Under the pieces are notes generated by a model. That model saw only the letters and a program-made list of their open reading frames with translations, was not told the origin of the DNA and searched no databases. 64,000 nucleotides of DNA from Neorhodopirellula pilleata (GTDB lineage Bacteria; Planctomycetota; Planctomycetia; Pirellulales; Pirellulaceae), in assembly GCF_007859915.1 (NCBI RefSeq), contig NZ_SJPM01000011.1:124001-188000 (forward strand), given 5' to 3'. How positions within the stretch are numbered: the first letter of the stretch is position 1; each line of letters begins with the position of its first letter. Positions 26,460 through 35,947 of the stretch are shown one piece after another. The position numbers and the translations under genes were made by a program.

Positions 26460-27863
26460 ATGGCTTCACCACCCCCTAGGAACGGAACCTTGAATACTAA
26501 CTCAACGCTTGATACGCCCGCCGCCGACTCGAACCGCAAGAAGCCGCAGCACAGTAATTCGCTGACCTATTGGATCGCCGGTGCGATTGTGGCGGCCATC
26601 GCGTTGGCATTGATTGCGCCGGATATCGCAACGCATTTTGAAATCGGCGGCGAGTTGTTTTTGCGGTCATTGAAGATGATCGTGGTGCCGTTGGTGTTCA
26701 CTTCGGTCATGTGTGGCATCCTCGGCCTCGGCGATGTTCGCAAACTTGGCAAACCTGGGGCCGCTGCCGTCGGGTATTACCTCTGCACAACCGTCATCGC
26801 CGTCGTGATCGGATTGATCGTCGTGAACGTCATCCGCCCGGGCGTCGGAACGGTGGCTCCGGAACAGCTCGCCCGATTCGCCAATCAGGAAGCCAAGCCG
26901 CAGCAGATCCTTCGGGCCAGTCTTGCCGAATCGAGCGGACTTAGCGAAGACGAAGTCGGCGCGGTGTTCACCAATTTGGCTTCCGACAATGAAGCGGCCC
27001 CCGGTGTCGAAACGATCCTCGAGAATCTCGCGTTGATGCTCGTCACCGACAACCTGTTCGGCGCCGCCGTCGAGACACAGTTGCTTCCAATCATCGTCTT
27101 CACGATCGCTTTTGGAGCCTTGTTGACGACGATACCCAACGAGACCCGATCGATCACGACGCTGGTCGGCGAGGCCAACAGCGCTTTGTTGTCGTTCGTC
27201 ATGGTGTTGATGAAGATCGCACCGCTGGGCATCTTTTGCTTGGTGACCGCTCGGTTCGGCAAGGCGCAGGCGGACGGACGCTTTCTTGCCGAACTCGGTC
27301 AGATCGGCTGGTACTTTGCCGCCGTGCTGATCGGTTTAGCCATTCATGCCTTCATCGTATTACCGTTGATCTTTTGGATCGTCCGACGCGAGAACCCGTA
27401 TCGCTTCGCCTCATCAATGAGCCAAGCGTTACTGACCGCGTTCTCAACGGCGAGTTCATCGGCCACGCTACCAGTAACGCTCGAGTGCGCCGAGTCGGCG
27501 GGTATCTCCAAACGATCGACCGAGTTCGTGATTCCGCTGGGCGCGACCATTAACATGGACGGCACGGCGCTCTACGAAGCCGCCGCCGCGATCTTCATCG
27601 CTCAGGCGATCGGGTTCGACTTGACGATGGGCGAACAAGTGATCGTCGCAGTCACCGCGACTCTCGCGGCAATCGGGGCAGCTGGAATTCCCGAAGCGGG
27701 ACTGGTCACGATGTTGATCGTGCTCGGCGCCGTCGGTTTACCGCTCGAATACATCGGACTGATCTTGTCCGTCGATTGGTTGCTCGATCGTTTCCGTACC
27801 ACCGTCAATGTTTTTGGCGACAGCATCGGAGCCGCCGTTGTTAGTGTCACGATCCGCGAGTAA
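26460..27863 (+). CDS. Dicarboxylate/amino acid:cation symporter (SDF family)
   Basis: 467 residues from the ATG at 26460; a TTG at 26490 preceded by AGGAACGG is an alternative start. About eight membrane helices and two re-entrant hairpins are expected. The family signatures are present: AFSTASSSATLPVTLECAE (serine-rich hairpin 1), GATINMDGTALYEA and the later AGIPEAGLVTMLIV hairpin 2. Members import glutamate, aspartate or C4-dicarboxylates using Na+ or H+; the exact substrate cannot be deduced here. The frame is open far upstream (to 25953) antisense to the neighbouring gene, but that is a shadow. It converges with the WD40 gene. Confidence 0.92.
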   Translation: MASPPPRNGTLNTNSTLDTPAADSNRKKPQHSNSLTYWIAGAIVAAIALALIAPDIATHFEIGGELFLRSLKMIVVPLVFTSVMCGILGLGDVRKLGKPGAAAVGYYLCTTVIAVVIGLIVVNVIRPGVGTVAPEQLARFANQEAKPQQILRASLAESSGLSEDEVGAVFTNLASDNEAAPGVETILENLALMLVTDNLFGAAVETQLLPIIVFTIAFGALLTTIPNETRSITTLVGEANSALLSFVMVLMKIAPLGIFCLVTARFGKAQADGRFLAELGQIGWYFAAVLIGLAIHAFIVLPLIFWIVRRENPYRFASSMSQALLTAFSTASSSATLPVTLECAESAGISKRSTEFVIPLGATINMDGTALYEAAAAIFIAQAIGFDLTMGEQVIVAVTATLAAIGAAGIPEAGLVTMLIVLGAVGLPLEYIGLILSVDWLLDRFRTTVNVFGDSIGAAVVSVTIRE

Positions 27864-27868
27864 GCGAA

Positions 27869-30598
27869 CTACTTCACTCGGACCGTCACGGGCAACGAGG
27901 TCGTGCCCTTATCTTGGTTGGTTTTCAAAAAGATCGTTCGCTCGCCGGGCGCGGCGACCGGATCGGCGGTGAGGAAAAAGACCTGCTCATCAGAACCGGG
28001 CAGCACGAGTAATCCGCTCAAGCCGATGTTGTCCACATAAACACCGTGATGCGAGTTCAGGCACGCGTTCTCGTTACCGAACCTGACCTCACCGTCAAAG
28101 CCTTCGCTTCGTTTCAAGACCACACGGGCGGACACCGTCTCGCCGCGTGGAACCTCGATCGTCCAGCTATCGCCCTCGGGAACGTCGCGATCGATCGGTT
28201 GAATCATCGGGATCACTTTGGCTGCACCGCCGACCTTCAAACCACGGATCATACCCGCAGCTCGTTCAACGGTCCGACCAAGGATCTCCGCCGACGCGGT
28301 AACGGGCAAATCGACCGGATTCTCCCCAGGCGATGCCCCCTCGGGCAACCAAATCATCCCAAACGCCGTTTTCTGGTTCGCTTCGATAGTGACCGGGAAA
28401 GTCGATCTCCATCCTTCAGGAAGTTCACCAATGGAAACTTCAATTGGTCCTTCAAATCCATCGGATCGCTCCGAAACGAGGCGGACTTCCCGGCCGGTTC
28501 CGGGATGGATTTCTGGTTCAACTTTGGCCACGGTTACGGTGAACGAAGGATCAGCCGGCCGCACCCGAAAGGCGTAACCATAGTCTGCACCTGAGTGTCC
28601 GCGTGTGTCGGAAACCGAAACCGTGAATCGACCGTCTATCGGGGCGGTGAACAGCAATCGGCTGGAACTGCCGGTTTTGCGAGAAGGGTCGTCGTCGTTT
28701 TCGTAGTAAACATCGAACACCGGCAAGCCGTTGGGCTCTTGAGCTTCATCGGCTGCTAATTCGCGAACGACATAAGCCGGTTCGCCCAACGCGTGCGTCG
28801 TGTGCGTCGTTCCGAAATAGGTGTGCCGGGTTCCTTCGCCGGGGTAAACATCGAATCCGGAATCGGGCCCACGGGGGTGCATCCAAGTTTTCGTCACTTC
28901 ACCGTTGGAATACAGATACTGGTCCAACCCGATTTCCTGCCACCCGAACAAACGGAAGTCGTTCGTTTGCATGCTGTTTTTGCCACGGAACGTGAAATAA
29001 GTGTCGCGGACCGCTTGCAAACGCGTCCGCCGAACCAACTCGCCGGACTCGTCCCGAACTTGGATCTTGGGATCGAGGTCGCCTGAAGTCTTGTCGGCAT
29101 CGATTGCCCAAACCTCGCCCCGTTTGGCCGTGAATCGATAACGATCCGTCTCGCTCGGTTGAGCGATCACGCCCTTGACCTCAACGCCGCGCGGAACATC
29201 AATGATGCCCTCGATTGATTCACTCTTGGCTTCATCCATCGTCGCCAACGGTCCCACGTCGAGATAAATCGGCTCGATTCGACTAGCGCGAGCAGATTGT
29301 TCACGATCTGGAATCGCGGGCAATGTTCGCTTGATGATCTCTCCGTTCATCAATGAGATGGAGACCGAACTTCCATCACGAGCAACAGCCAGATCGGTCG
29401 CCGCGTCAGGCAGCGGCGTCATCGCCGATACCACCGACCAATCATCTGTTCGCAACAACTTCACGTTGCCGGCCTCACTGATGATCACCAAACCGCGACC
29501 GTCTTTCGTCAAATCAAAATGCACCACGGGCGACTCGTCGACGAAACGAGTTTGCACGATCGGATTGATCCGCGGTCGATCGACCGATACGAATCGCCAC
29601 ACTCGCAGTCGATTGTCCGCACTACCAGCCAATAGATACTTTCCGTCGTGCGTGAATCGTACCGCGTACACTTCGCCTTCGGGTTGGCTGAGCGTGTCCA
29701 TCCGCTCGCCCGTTTCGGTATCCCAAACCTTGGCCGTTTCGTCCGCGCACGCCGAAACCAAATGGCGACCGTCGGGCGAAAAGGATAAATCAAAAATCGC
29801 CCCGTTGTGCCCTTTCAAAGTGGTGATCAAGTCTCCGCTATCGGTGTTCCAAATCGAGATCGTTTGATCGTAGCCGGCAGTCGCGATTCTGGTTCCGTCG
29901 GGCGAAAACTCCGCCGCGTAAAGAACGTCACGATGCCCGACGTACTCTCGTATCAATTGGCCGTTGAGCGCGTCGTAAAGAACCGCTTGCCCGTAACCGC
30001 CGGTCAAGCCCGTCGCCGCCAAGATCCGTTGCCCAGACGCATCGAACGACAACGAATTGATCTTGCCGGAATGGGTTTGGATGTTCGCGATCGGTTTGCC
30101 CGCGGCGTCGCTGATCTCGATCACGCCAAACCGAGCTTGGGCGAATCGTTTCCCATCGGGTGAAATCGCGATCGCGGTAATCGGTAAGTCGACATCCGAT
30201 GCCGTCGGAACCTTAGGCGTGCGAAGCGTCCGTTTCAGCGGCATGTCTCCGTCGGGGCCTTTGGCACCGTCATCGATCCACTCGGCCAGAACTTCAAGTT
30301 CTTCCGGCGTTGGCCCCTCCATGTCGTCGGGCGGCATTACCGGTTCGAGCTTCCCCGCCGCCATCAAAAACATTCGACTGCTCGACGCCACCCCCGGAGT
30401 GATCGCCAATCCGGAACCACCACCGGCCATCAAGGCCTTGTGGGAGTCCATCACCAACCCGCCCTGAGCGTCGTCTTGGGTGTGACAGCCAAGACAGTAG
30501 GTTTCCAAAATCGGCAACACATCCTCGACGTAGTCGACACCGACCGCAGGCCGGGCCAAACCGAGGCATATCGCAAGAAAAAATGGTAATCGATTCAT
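27869..30598 (-). CDS. Secreted WD40-repeat protein with planctomycete cytochrome c domain
   Basis: 909 residues. A signal peptide (to about residue 20) precedes a planctomycete cytochrome c-like domain with YCLGCHT and EPVMPPDDMEGP. WD40-like repeats run from about residue 135 to 430 (GHRDVLYAAEFSPDGTRIATAGYDQTISIWN and relatives). A later region contains TDRYRFTAKRGEVWAIDAD, typical of pre-peptidase C-terminal-like beta sandwiches, and Ig-like modules near the end. It is the third gene of an operon with the DUF1549/1553 gene (21-bp gap) and the DUF1501 gene. The role of these trios is not established; the haem motif suggests electron transfer or redox sensing at the envelope. Confidence 0.87.
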   Translation of the reverse strand: MNRLPFFLAICLGLARPAVGVDYVEDVLPILETYCLGCHTQDDAQGGLVMDSHKALMAGGGSGLAITPGVASSSRMFLMAAGKLEPVMPPDDMEGPTPEELEVLAEWIDDGAKGPDGDMPLKRTLRTPKVPTASDVDLPITAIAISPDGKRFAQARFGVIEISDAAGKPIANIQTHSGKINSLSFDASGQRILAATGLTGGYGQAVLYDALNGQLIREYVGHRDVLYAAEFSPDGTRIATAGYDQTISIWNTDSGDLITTLKGHNGAIFDLSFSPDGRHLVSACADETAKVWDTETGERMDTLSQPEGEVYAVRFTHDGKYLLAGSADNRLRVWRFVSVDRPRINPIVQTRFVDESPVVHFDLTKDGRGLVIISEAGNVKLLRTDDWSVVSAMTPLPDAATDLAVARDGSSVSISLMNGEIIKRTLPAIPDREQSARASRIEPIYLDVGPLATMDEAKSESIEGIIDVPRGVEVKGVIAQPSETDRYRFTAKRGEVWAIDADKTSGDLDPKIQVRDESGELVRRTRLQAVRDTYFTFRGKNSMQTNDFRLFGWQEIGLDQYLYSNGEVTKTWMHPRGPDSGFDVYPGEGTRHTYFGTTHTTHALGEPAYVVRELAADEAQEPNGLPVFDVYYENDDDPSRKTGSSSRLLFTAPIDGRFTVSVSDTRGHSGADYGYAFRVRPADPSFTVTVAKVEPEIHPGTGREVRLVSERSDGFEGPIEVSIGELPEGWRSTFPVTIEANQKTAFGMIWLPEGASPGENPVDLPVTASAEILGRTVERAAGMIRGLKVGGAAKVIPMIQPIDRDVPEGDSWTIEVPRGETVSARVVLKRSEGFDGEVRFGNENACLNSHHGVYVDNIGLSGLLVLPGSDEQVFFLTADPVAAPGERTIFLKTNQDKGTTSLPVTVRVK

Positions 30599-30619
30599 GA
30601 TGTAGTGTTGATTAAACGG

Positions 30620-33118
30620 CTAATGATTGAATGTAAATTCCACGCTCGTCAAAACGCTCCAAGCTAAATCACGCATCGCTTCGGCTTGATTATCTTCGTA
30701 CTCGGCGAGCACCTTGGTCAGGTTGTCGACTTCCGAATCGGTTGGTGCGCGTGCGAGGGAACGCTGAAAAAGTGTTTCCAAGAATCGTTGCGGATCCCAA
30801 GTTTCTTTCACCGCGATCATCGGCAAGCTCGCCGCGTCGTTGAGTTTCGGGTTGAGCGTCTCGCCGTTGGATAAATGCAAGACCTGAATCATCGAGGATT
30901 CATCGTTACGCTCGCATTCACAAACGATCTCGCGCGGATTGCGACCGAACGTGGTCAAGAAGTATGAATCGACGGCTGAATCGAAAAGTTCGATCGCTTT
31001 GGTACCGGGTTGATAGAAATCGGTTTTCTGTTTGTCCGCTCCCAAGAACGCGATGTCGGTAAAGGCGGTCGTCGTGCCGAGAACTTGATCGATCGAATCC
31101 AACAATACTTCCGCCATCATCCGTCGCGGGTAATAACGACTTAGGTACTTTTGATCGTCACGGTTTTCCGGTAGCGCGATGCTGCTGCGTTGATAAGTTT
31201 CGCTTTGCAAGATCGTCCGCATCAACGTTTTCAAATCAAACTTCGCATCGATCAAATGTTCTGCGGCCGCGTCGAGCAACGCTTCATTGCTAGCCGGATT
31301 GCTCAACCGCAGATCGTCGACCTGTTCGACCAACCCGCGACCGAAGAAGTTCGCCCAAACACGATTGGTGATCGAACGGGCGAAGTACGGGTTGCTCGGA
31401 TCGGTCATCCATTGTGCCAGGACTTCTCGCCGATCATTCGGGTCGTCAAACGCGATCGGCTGGCCGTCAAGCGGTGCGGGCGGCTGCGGCTTGCCACGTT
31501 TGGGTTGAATCAATTCACCCACCGTCGAAACGTAAAGTTGCCGGATTCCGTCACCGTTACGTGAATCCCCGCCCCAGCCTTTGGCTCGCACCCGCGAGAA
31601 CAGGTTCGCCATCGCGTAGTATTGATCGTTGGTCCATTTTTCGAGCGGGTGGTTGTGGCATTTCGCACACCCGATCGATAAACCCATGAACGACTGGCAG
31701 GCGCTTTCGGTCATATCTTCGGGCGTTTGATTGAGTGCGTAGAAGTTGGTCGCTCCGTTGGTGTCGCTGCCACCGGTCGCCGTCAAAACTTCGCTGACGA
31801 GTTGATCCCACGGCACGTTGCTCCGCACCCGCTCGTGCAGCCAATCGTAGTACGCCTTGACCGCGATCGGTCGGAGTCGGTTTCCGTTGATGACCAACAC
31901 GTCGGACCACTTATATGTCCAGTAGTCCGCGAACGCATCGTCGGCCAACAAGTGGTCGATCAACCAATCGCGTCGCTGGTCTTCCGGTTGGGCAAAGAAT
32001 TCACTTCGCTCGTCGTCGGTTGGGAGTCGGCCGATCGTATCGATCGTCGCGCGGCGCAGGAACGTCGGGTCGTCGCAACGCGGTGAAGGCGGCAATCGCA
32101 GAGTTTCCAATTGTTGCAAATTGATCGTATCGATGAAATTTCGACGCGGCGACGATGTGAACTGTGAGGGCGAAACCTCGTTGGCGTAAGGAACCTTCAT
32201 CCGGGCCAAGGCCACTTGGCTGGCGTACCAAACCAGTACCGCCGCTTCGCCGCTGCCGTTGACGCTGACCCGCCCACTCTCGTTGACACTCGCGACCGCT
32301 TCGTCGGTCGCGGTAAACTGCGACCAATGCGTTACATCACGCGTCGTGCCGTCATCGTAATGGGCCGTCACAAGCACCTGCGAATGATCGCCGGGGGACA
32401 GCAAAGCGTTGGCGGGTGTGACCGTGATACGCTGAACGATCGGATCTTCATCGCTCGGCGGAGCGGCACCGCTGGCGATCCACCGGGCCAAGATTTCGTA
32501 GTCACGTGAGTCCACGTCGAGCTTCAGCCCGCCTTTGTGCGGCAACGCCCCGGTCGGCTTGGCCAACAACAGACTGCGACCGGGATCCGCCATCTCGATT
32601 CGGCGGCCACGAGCTTGACGCGTGATCGAAACATAATCCGATTCACTGTCGTATCCGCGCAAAGAAAGAATGAAACCGCCCTTACCGGCCAACGCACCAT
32701 GGCATGCACCCATGTTGCAACCCTGTTTAGCGAGCACACTCTGAACGTCGTGTCGAAAACTCCATTGATGCGGATCCTCCCCTCCGGTGACCGTCACTTT
32801 GGTCGTCGTCGTACGTCCGTCTTTGGACGTCGCCGTGAGGATCGCCTCGCCGTTGGCGACCGCGTGGACTGTTTGATCGATGACTTTGGCGACATTCGGA
32901 TCCGACGATGTCAATTCGACATCCTCGACGAGCGAAGCGATCACTTCGCCATGCGAACGCACCACAGCAACTCGTTGAATATCGCCGGCGTGGCTTAGCT
33001 CGATCGCATCGGGAACTAAACGGATGCCGTGGTCGTTGTCATCGGCAACGGCAATAGTCGAGAGTGTCGGCAGCCCGACGGTCAGGCAAATAAGAACGCG
33101 ATAGATCAAGCCACTCAT
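30620..33118 (-). CDS. DUF1549/DUF1553 protein with Ig-like domains and cytochrome c motifs
   Basis: 832 residues. It has a signal peptide (to about 25), a BIG2-like Ig domain (about 30-110), a haem-like CNMGACHG region near residue 134 and a second Ig-like domain near 230-310. DUF1549 follows (about 325-540, including IGCAKCHNHPLEKWTNDQYY), then DUF1553 (about 560-800, PSNPYFARSITNRVWANFFGRG and PREIVCECERNDESSMIQVLHL). This architecture is planctomycete-typical. The ATG overlaps the DUF1501 stop by 4 bp, so they are co-translated. No biochemical activity is known for these domains, and the two CxxCH-type motifs suggest haem binding. Confidence 0.9.
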   Translation of the reverse strand: MSGLIYRVLICLTVGLPTLSTIAVADDNDHGIRLVPDAIELSHAGDIQRVAVVRSHGEVIASLVEDVELTSSDPNVAKVIDQTVHAVANGEAILTATSKDGRTTTTKVTVTGGEDPHQWSFRHDVQSVLAKQGCNMGACHGALAGKGGFILSLRGYDSESDYVSITRQARGRRIEMADPGRSLLLAKPTGALPHKGGLKLDVDSRDYEILARWIASGAAPPSDEDPIVQRITVTPANALLSPGDHSQVLVTAHYDDGTTRDVTHWSQFTATDEAVASVNESGRVSVNGSGEAAVLVWYASQVALARMKVPYANEVSPSQFTSSPRRNFIDTINLQQLETLRLPPSPRCDDPTFLRRATIDTIGRLPTDDERSEFFAQPEDQRRDWLIDHLLADDAFADYWTYKWSDVLVINGNRLRPIAVKAYYDWLHERVRSNVPWDQLVSEVLTATGGSDTNGATNFYALNQTPEDMTESACQSFMGLSIGCAKCHNHPLEKWTNDQYYAMANLFSRVRAKGWGGDSRNGDGIRQLYVSTVGELIQPKRGKPQPPAPLDGQPIAFDDPNDRREVLAQWMTDPSNPYFARSITNRVWANFFGRGLVEQVDDLRLSNPASNEALLDAAAEHLIDAKFDLKTLMRTILQSETYQRSSIALPENRDDQKYLSRYYPRRMMAEVLLDSIDQVLGTTTAFTDIAFLGADKQKTDFYQPGTKAIELFDSAVDSYFLTTFGRNPREIVCECERNDESSMIQVLHLSNGETLNPKLNDAASLPMIAVKETWDPQRFLETLFQRSLARAPTDSEVDNLTKVLAEYEDNQAEAMRDLAWSVLTSVEFTFNH

Positions 33119-34491
33119 GAAAACAACTCCTTAATCTCGCGGACGCCAAAGTCCACGAGCGGAAACGGACGACCGGCCGGGCCGGGAAGTTCGGCGTGCA
33201 AGTCAAGGTCCATCGCTTTGAAGATCGTCGCGATGATTTCGCCCGGATTGGCCGGACGATCGGCGGGCACTCCACCGATCGGATCGGACGCACCCACGGC
33301 ACGGCCCCCGACGACACCGCCACCGGCGAACGTGCATGAGAAACATTGGGGCCAGTGGTCTCGACCGCCCGCCGGATTGACTTTCGGCGTCCGGCCGAAT
33401 TCAGCCAATCCACAAACCATGGTGTCGGCGAGCATACCGCGTTGATCCAGATCACTGATCAACGCCGAGTAGGCTTGGTCGTACATCGGAGCGACAATGT
33501 TCTTCATGCCCTCGATCGTCGTGAAAGGTTTGCTACCGTGGATGTCCCACGTGATTTCATTGAACACGGTCAAAAACGTATTCACCGTCACGAACCGTAC
33601 CCCGGCTTCGATCAACCGTCGCGACAATAAACAGCACTGCCCGAATCGGTTCATCCCGTAACGTTCGCGGACCGACGTGGGTTCTTTAGTCAAGTCGAAC
33701 GCCTCGCGGGCCGCCGGGCTGTTCATCAAGCGGTAGGCGGCGTCGAAATTGGCGTCGAACATCTTGGCCGATTCTGTCGTTTCGAATTCCGCCATGCGGC
33801 TTTCGATCGCGTCACGCATCCGCCGACGTCGATCGATACGGACGTCCTCCAGTGCAGGAGGTGGTAAAAGATCCGGGACTTTAAAATTAGGTTTGCTCGG
33901 ATCGGCCATCAAAGCGAACGGATCGTAGGCCTTACCCAAGAAGCCGCCCGCTTGGCCGTTGGGCAAATTCCCGCCGCCGCGTCCCATCGTTTCCGGCAAG
34001 ACGACGTGAGCGGGCAGATCCGAGCGACGGCCCCGCATGTACTCGACGACCGCGCCGGCGTGCGGGTAATTCACGCCGCCGTTGAATTGACGGCCCGTTT
34101 GCAACATTTGCCAACCGGCATCATGGACGGCGGCGGCGGTATGGTAACACGAGCGGACGATCGAAAACTTATCCGCGATCTCGGCATGTTTGGGAAGGAT
34201 CTCCGTCAACTCGAAATCACCTTTGGTGGCGATCGTTTTGAAAGGCCCGCGGACCTCCGCCGGCGCGTTCGGTTTCGGATCGAACGTGTCCATTTGGCTG
34301 GGCGCACCCAGATTGAAAATCATGATGCAGGATTTTTTATCCGCATCACTGCCCGCCATCCCGTGGGCTCGAGCGGCCATCCACTGCGGCAATCCGAATC
34401 CGATCGCGCCGAGCGTCCCGATTTGCATGAAATCGCGGCGGGTGGTGCCGTTGCAGTTGTGCGTTTGCGCACGTGAGGTCAGATTCAACAT
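33115..34491 (-). CDS. DUF1501 domain-containing secreted protein
   Basis: 458 residues with a twin-arginine signal (TTRRDFMQIGTLGAIGFGL). Characteristic DUF1501 blocks follow: CIMIFNLGAPSQMDTFDPKP, HAGAVVEYMRGRR, VRERYGMNRFGQCCLLSRRLIEAGVRFVTV and AEFGRTPKVNPAGGRDHWP. The fold is alkaline phosphatase/sulfatase-like and the conserved Asp, His and Arg positions could bind metal, but no substrate is known. It is the first gene of the three-gene operon reading leftward, and its 3' end overlaps the DUF1549/1553 start. A compound palindromic repeat lies about 110 bp before its start. Confidence 0.93.
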   Translation of the reverse strand: MLNLTSRAQTHNCNGTTRRDFMQIGTLGAIGFGLPQWMAARAHGMAGSDADKKSCIMIFNLGAPSQMDTFDPKPNAPAEVRGPFKTIATKGDFELTEILPKHAEIADKFSIVRSCYHTAAAVHDAGWQMLQTGRQFNGGVNYPHAGAVVEYMRGRRSDLPAHVVLPETMGRGGGNLPNGQAGGFLGKAYDPFALMADPSKPNFKVPDLLPPPALEDVRIDRRRRMRDAIESRMAEFETTESAKMFDANFDAAYRLMNSPAAREAFDLTKEPTSVRERYGMNRFGQCCLLSRRLIEAGVRFVTVNTFLTVFNEITWDIHGSKPFTTIEGMKNIVAPMYDQAYSALISDLDQRGMLADTMVCGLAEFGRTPKVNPAGGRDHWPQCFSCTFAGGGVVGGRAVGASDPIGGVPADRPANPGEIIATIFKAMDLDLHAELPGPAGRPFPLVDFGVREIKELFS

Positions 34492-34601
34492 GGTGGGACC
34501 GTCGTCGTTCGAGCGGATGAAAGGTGGGGCGGGAAGGTCGTACGAGCGACCATTTGCTAGCGGCGTGTTGATTGAGTGAGCCGACGGCGCCAGCCGCGGA
34601 C

Positions 34602-34841
34602 TGTTGATTTAATCGTAACCCGATGCGTCAGCGAGGGATTGAACACCATCAATTCTCTCTTAAGTGTCCCTCACTCACGCATTTTGAAGTTGCGTTTATT
34701 TCGTAACCCGCTGCGTAAGCGAGGGATAATTGATATTGACTCATCCCTCGCTTACGCTTCGGGTTACGATAAACCAATGCCACAGGCAAAAGCGCAACTT
34801 CAAAACTCACGCATCGGGTTTCGATGAGGACTAGATCAACA
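34602..34841. repeat. Family A palindromic repeat interrupted by another element
   Basis: The host repeat begins TGTTGATTTAATCGTAACCC and ends GACTAGATCAACA. It is interrupted at 34682-34805 by a 124-bp element flanked by the 8-bp direct repeat CTCACGCA. Subtracting the insert and one duplicate copy leaves 108 bp, exactly the length of intact family A copies. A partial palindromic stretch with GAGTGAGCCGACGGCGC precedes it at 34560-34600. The remainder of the gap to the next gene is short. Confidence 0.82.
34682..34805. mobile_element. 124-bp MITE-like palindromic element (family D) with 8-bp target duplication
   Basis: The ends are perfect 13-bp inverted repeats, TTTTGAAGTTGCG and CGCAACTTCAAAA. 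The interior is itself palindromic (TAACCCGCTGCGTAAGCGAGGGA and its near complement). CTCACGCA flanks it directly at 34674-34681 and 34806-34813. No protein is encoded. A truncated relative lies at 58257-58351. The structure is that of a non-autonomous element moved by an enzyme encoded elsewhere. Confidence 0.78.
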
Positions 34842-34894
34842 GACCTCAATCATATTGTAACCGAAGTCCCCGTTGCGACTTGCAGAAACCGCGC

Positions 34895-35689
34895 ATGACC
34901 TTGTACAAATCGCGCATGGACATGCAAGAAATCTGCTCGAAATGGTTTGAATCGCTCGACGACGCATCGGAACTGTTGCGATTGTTTGATTTTTTGCCCG
35001 GCGTGTTTTTGTACGTCAAAGACGATTCGGGCCGATTCGTGGCGATGAACGCTGCCTTGGCCCATCTCAGCGGCGCAGCCGATCCTCAAGAGTGCTTGGG
35101 TAAGACCGATGTCGATCTGCATTCGGCCTACTGGGGAAGACGCTATCAAGAGGAAGACCGCGAGGTCATGCAAAGCGGTGTCGAACGCCCCCATCAAGTT
35201 TGGTTGGTACCGACCGGGCGGGGGCGATTGGGTACGTTCGTTTCAAGTAAGATTCCACTGCGGGGGAAAGCCGGAACGGTTATCGGGATCGCCGGCGTGA
35301 TGATCCGGTTGGACCAAGACCTCGAAACGAATGATCCTTCCGACCCCGTCGATCAGGCGACCCGTCGCATGACCGAGCGTTATGCCGACGCTATGGAGAT
35401 CGCCCGCATCGCCGAAGAAGTGGGTTTGTCGGTCAGCCAGTTGAACCGTCGATTCCGAGCGAAGCATCAAATCCCGCCGAGCGAGTATTTGCAACGCGTG
35501 CGGGTGTATCAAGCCAGTCGCTTGTTGGTGGAGACCCAAACGACGATCGGCGACGTCGCCTTGCAATGTGGGTTCTACGACCAAGCCCACCTGAACCGAA
35601 CATTTCGCAAATGGATGCAGATGACACCGTCGGAATTTCGGCGCCTCGAACGAACCATTTCGTCGAGCGAAGGAACTGTTCGGAAATAA
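34895..35689 (+). CDS. PAS domain and AraC-type HTH regulator
   Basis: 264 residues from the ATG at 34895; other in-frame starts are TTG 34880 and ATG 34916. Residues 25-140 are a PAS domain (LFDFLPGVFLYVKDDSGRFVAMNAALA, then LGKTDVDLHSAYW). The C-terminal 110 residues form the paired AraC HTH: EIARIAEEVGLSVSQLNRRFRAKH and IGDVALQCGFYDQAHLNRTFRKW, ending MTPSEFRRL. PAS-AraC proteins of this kind sense a ligand or redox state and activate nearby genes. CGCGCATG occurs twice with a 21-bp period at the 5' end (34890 and 34911), a spacing AraC proteins like, so autoregulation is possible. Repeats isolate it from its neighbours on both sides. Confidence 0.85.
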   Translation: MTLYKSRMDMQEICSKWFESLDDASELLRLFDFLPGVFLYVKDDSGRFVAMNAALAHLSGAADPQECLGKTDVDLHSAYWGRRYQEEDREVMQSGVERPHQVWLVPTGRGRLGTFVSSKIPLRGKAGTVIGIAGVMIRLDQDLETNDPSDPVDQATRRMTERYADAMEIARIAEEVGLSVSQLNRRFRAKHQIPPSEYLQRVRVYQASRLLVETQTTIGDVALQCGFYDQAHLNRTFRKWMQMTPSEFRRLERTISSSEGTVRK

Positions 35690-35720
35690 CTTCGGTTTTT
35701 GCATCGAGCAAGAGAATCGG

Positions 35721-35898
35721 AACCCGACGCGTCAGCGAGGGATAAGCCGTTAAACTTGATCCCTCGCTGACCGGCGTGTTGATTTAATCGTAACCCGAAG
35801 CGTGAGCGAGGGATTCGGCGTCATTAAGGCCTATGTATGTATCCCTCGCTCACGCTTCGGGTTTCGATGAGGACTAGATCAACAAGCTGTGACGCGTC
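35721..35898. repeat. Nested palindromes: a 108-bp family A copy inside another palindrome
   Basis: An outer palindrome has arms ACCCGACGCGTCAGCGAGGGA near 35727 and TGACGCGTCGGGTT near 35890. It is split after CCCTCGCTGA, and inside stands a complete family A copy at 35777-35884, again 108 bp, with inner arms CGTAACCCGAAGCGTGAGCGA. TGA occurs on both sides (35768-35770 and 35890-35892), a possible short target duplication. The remaining flank to the next gene shows nothing else. Confidence 0.78.
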
Positions 35899-35947
35899 GG
35901 GTTAGGAAGTCAGGAATCTAATTACGACGTTTACTAAGATTAATCAC

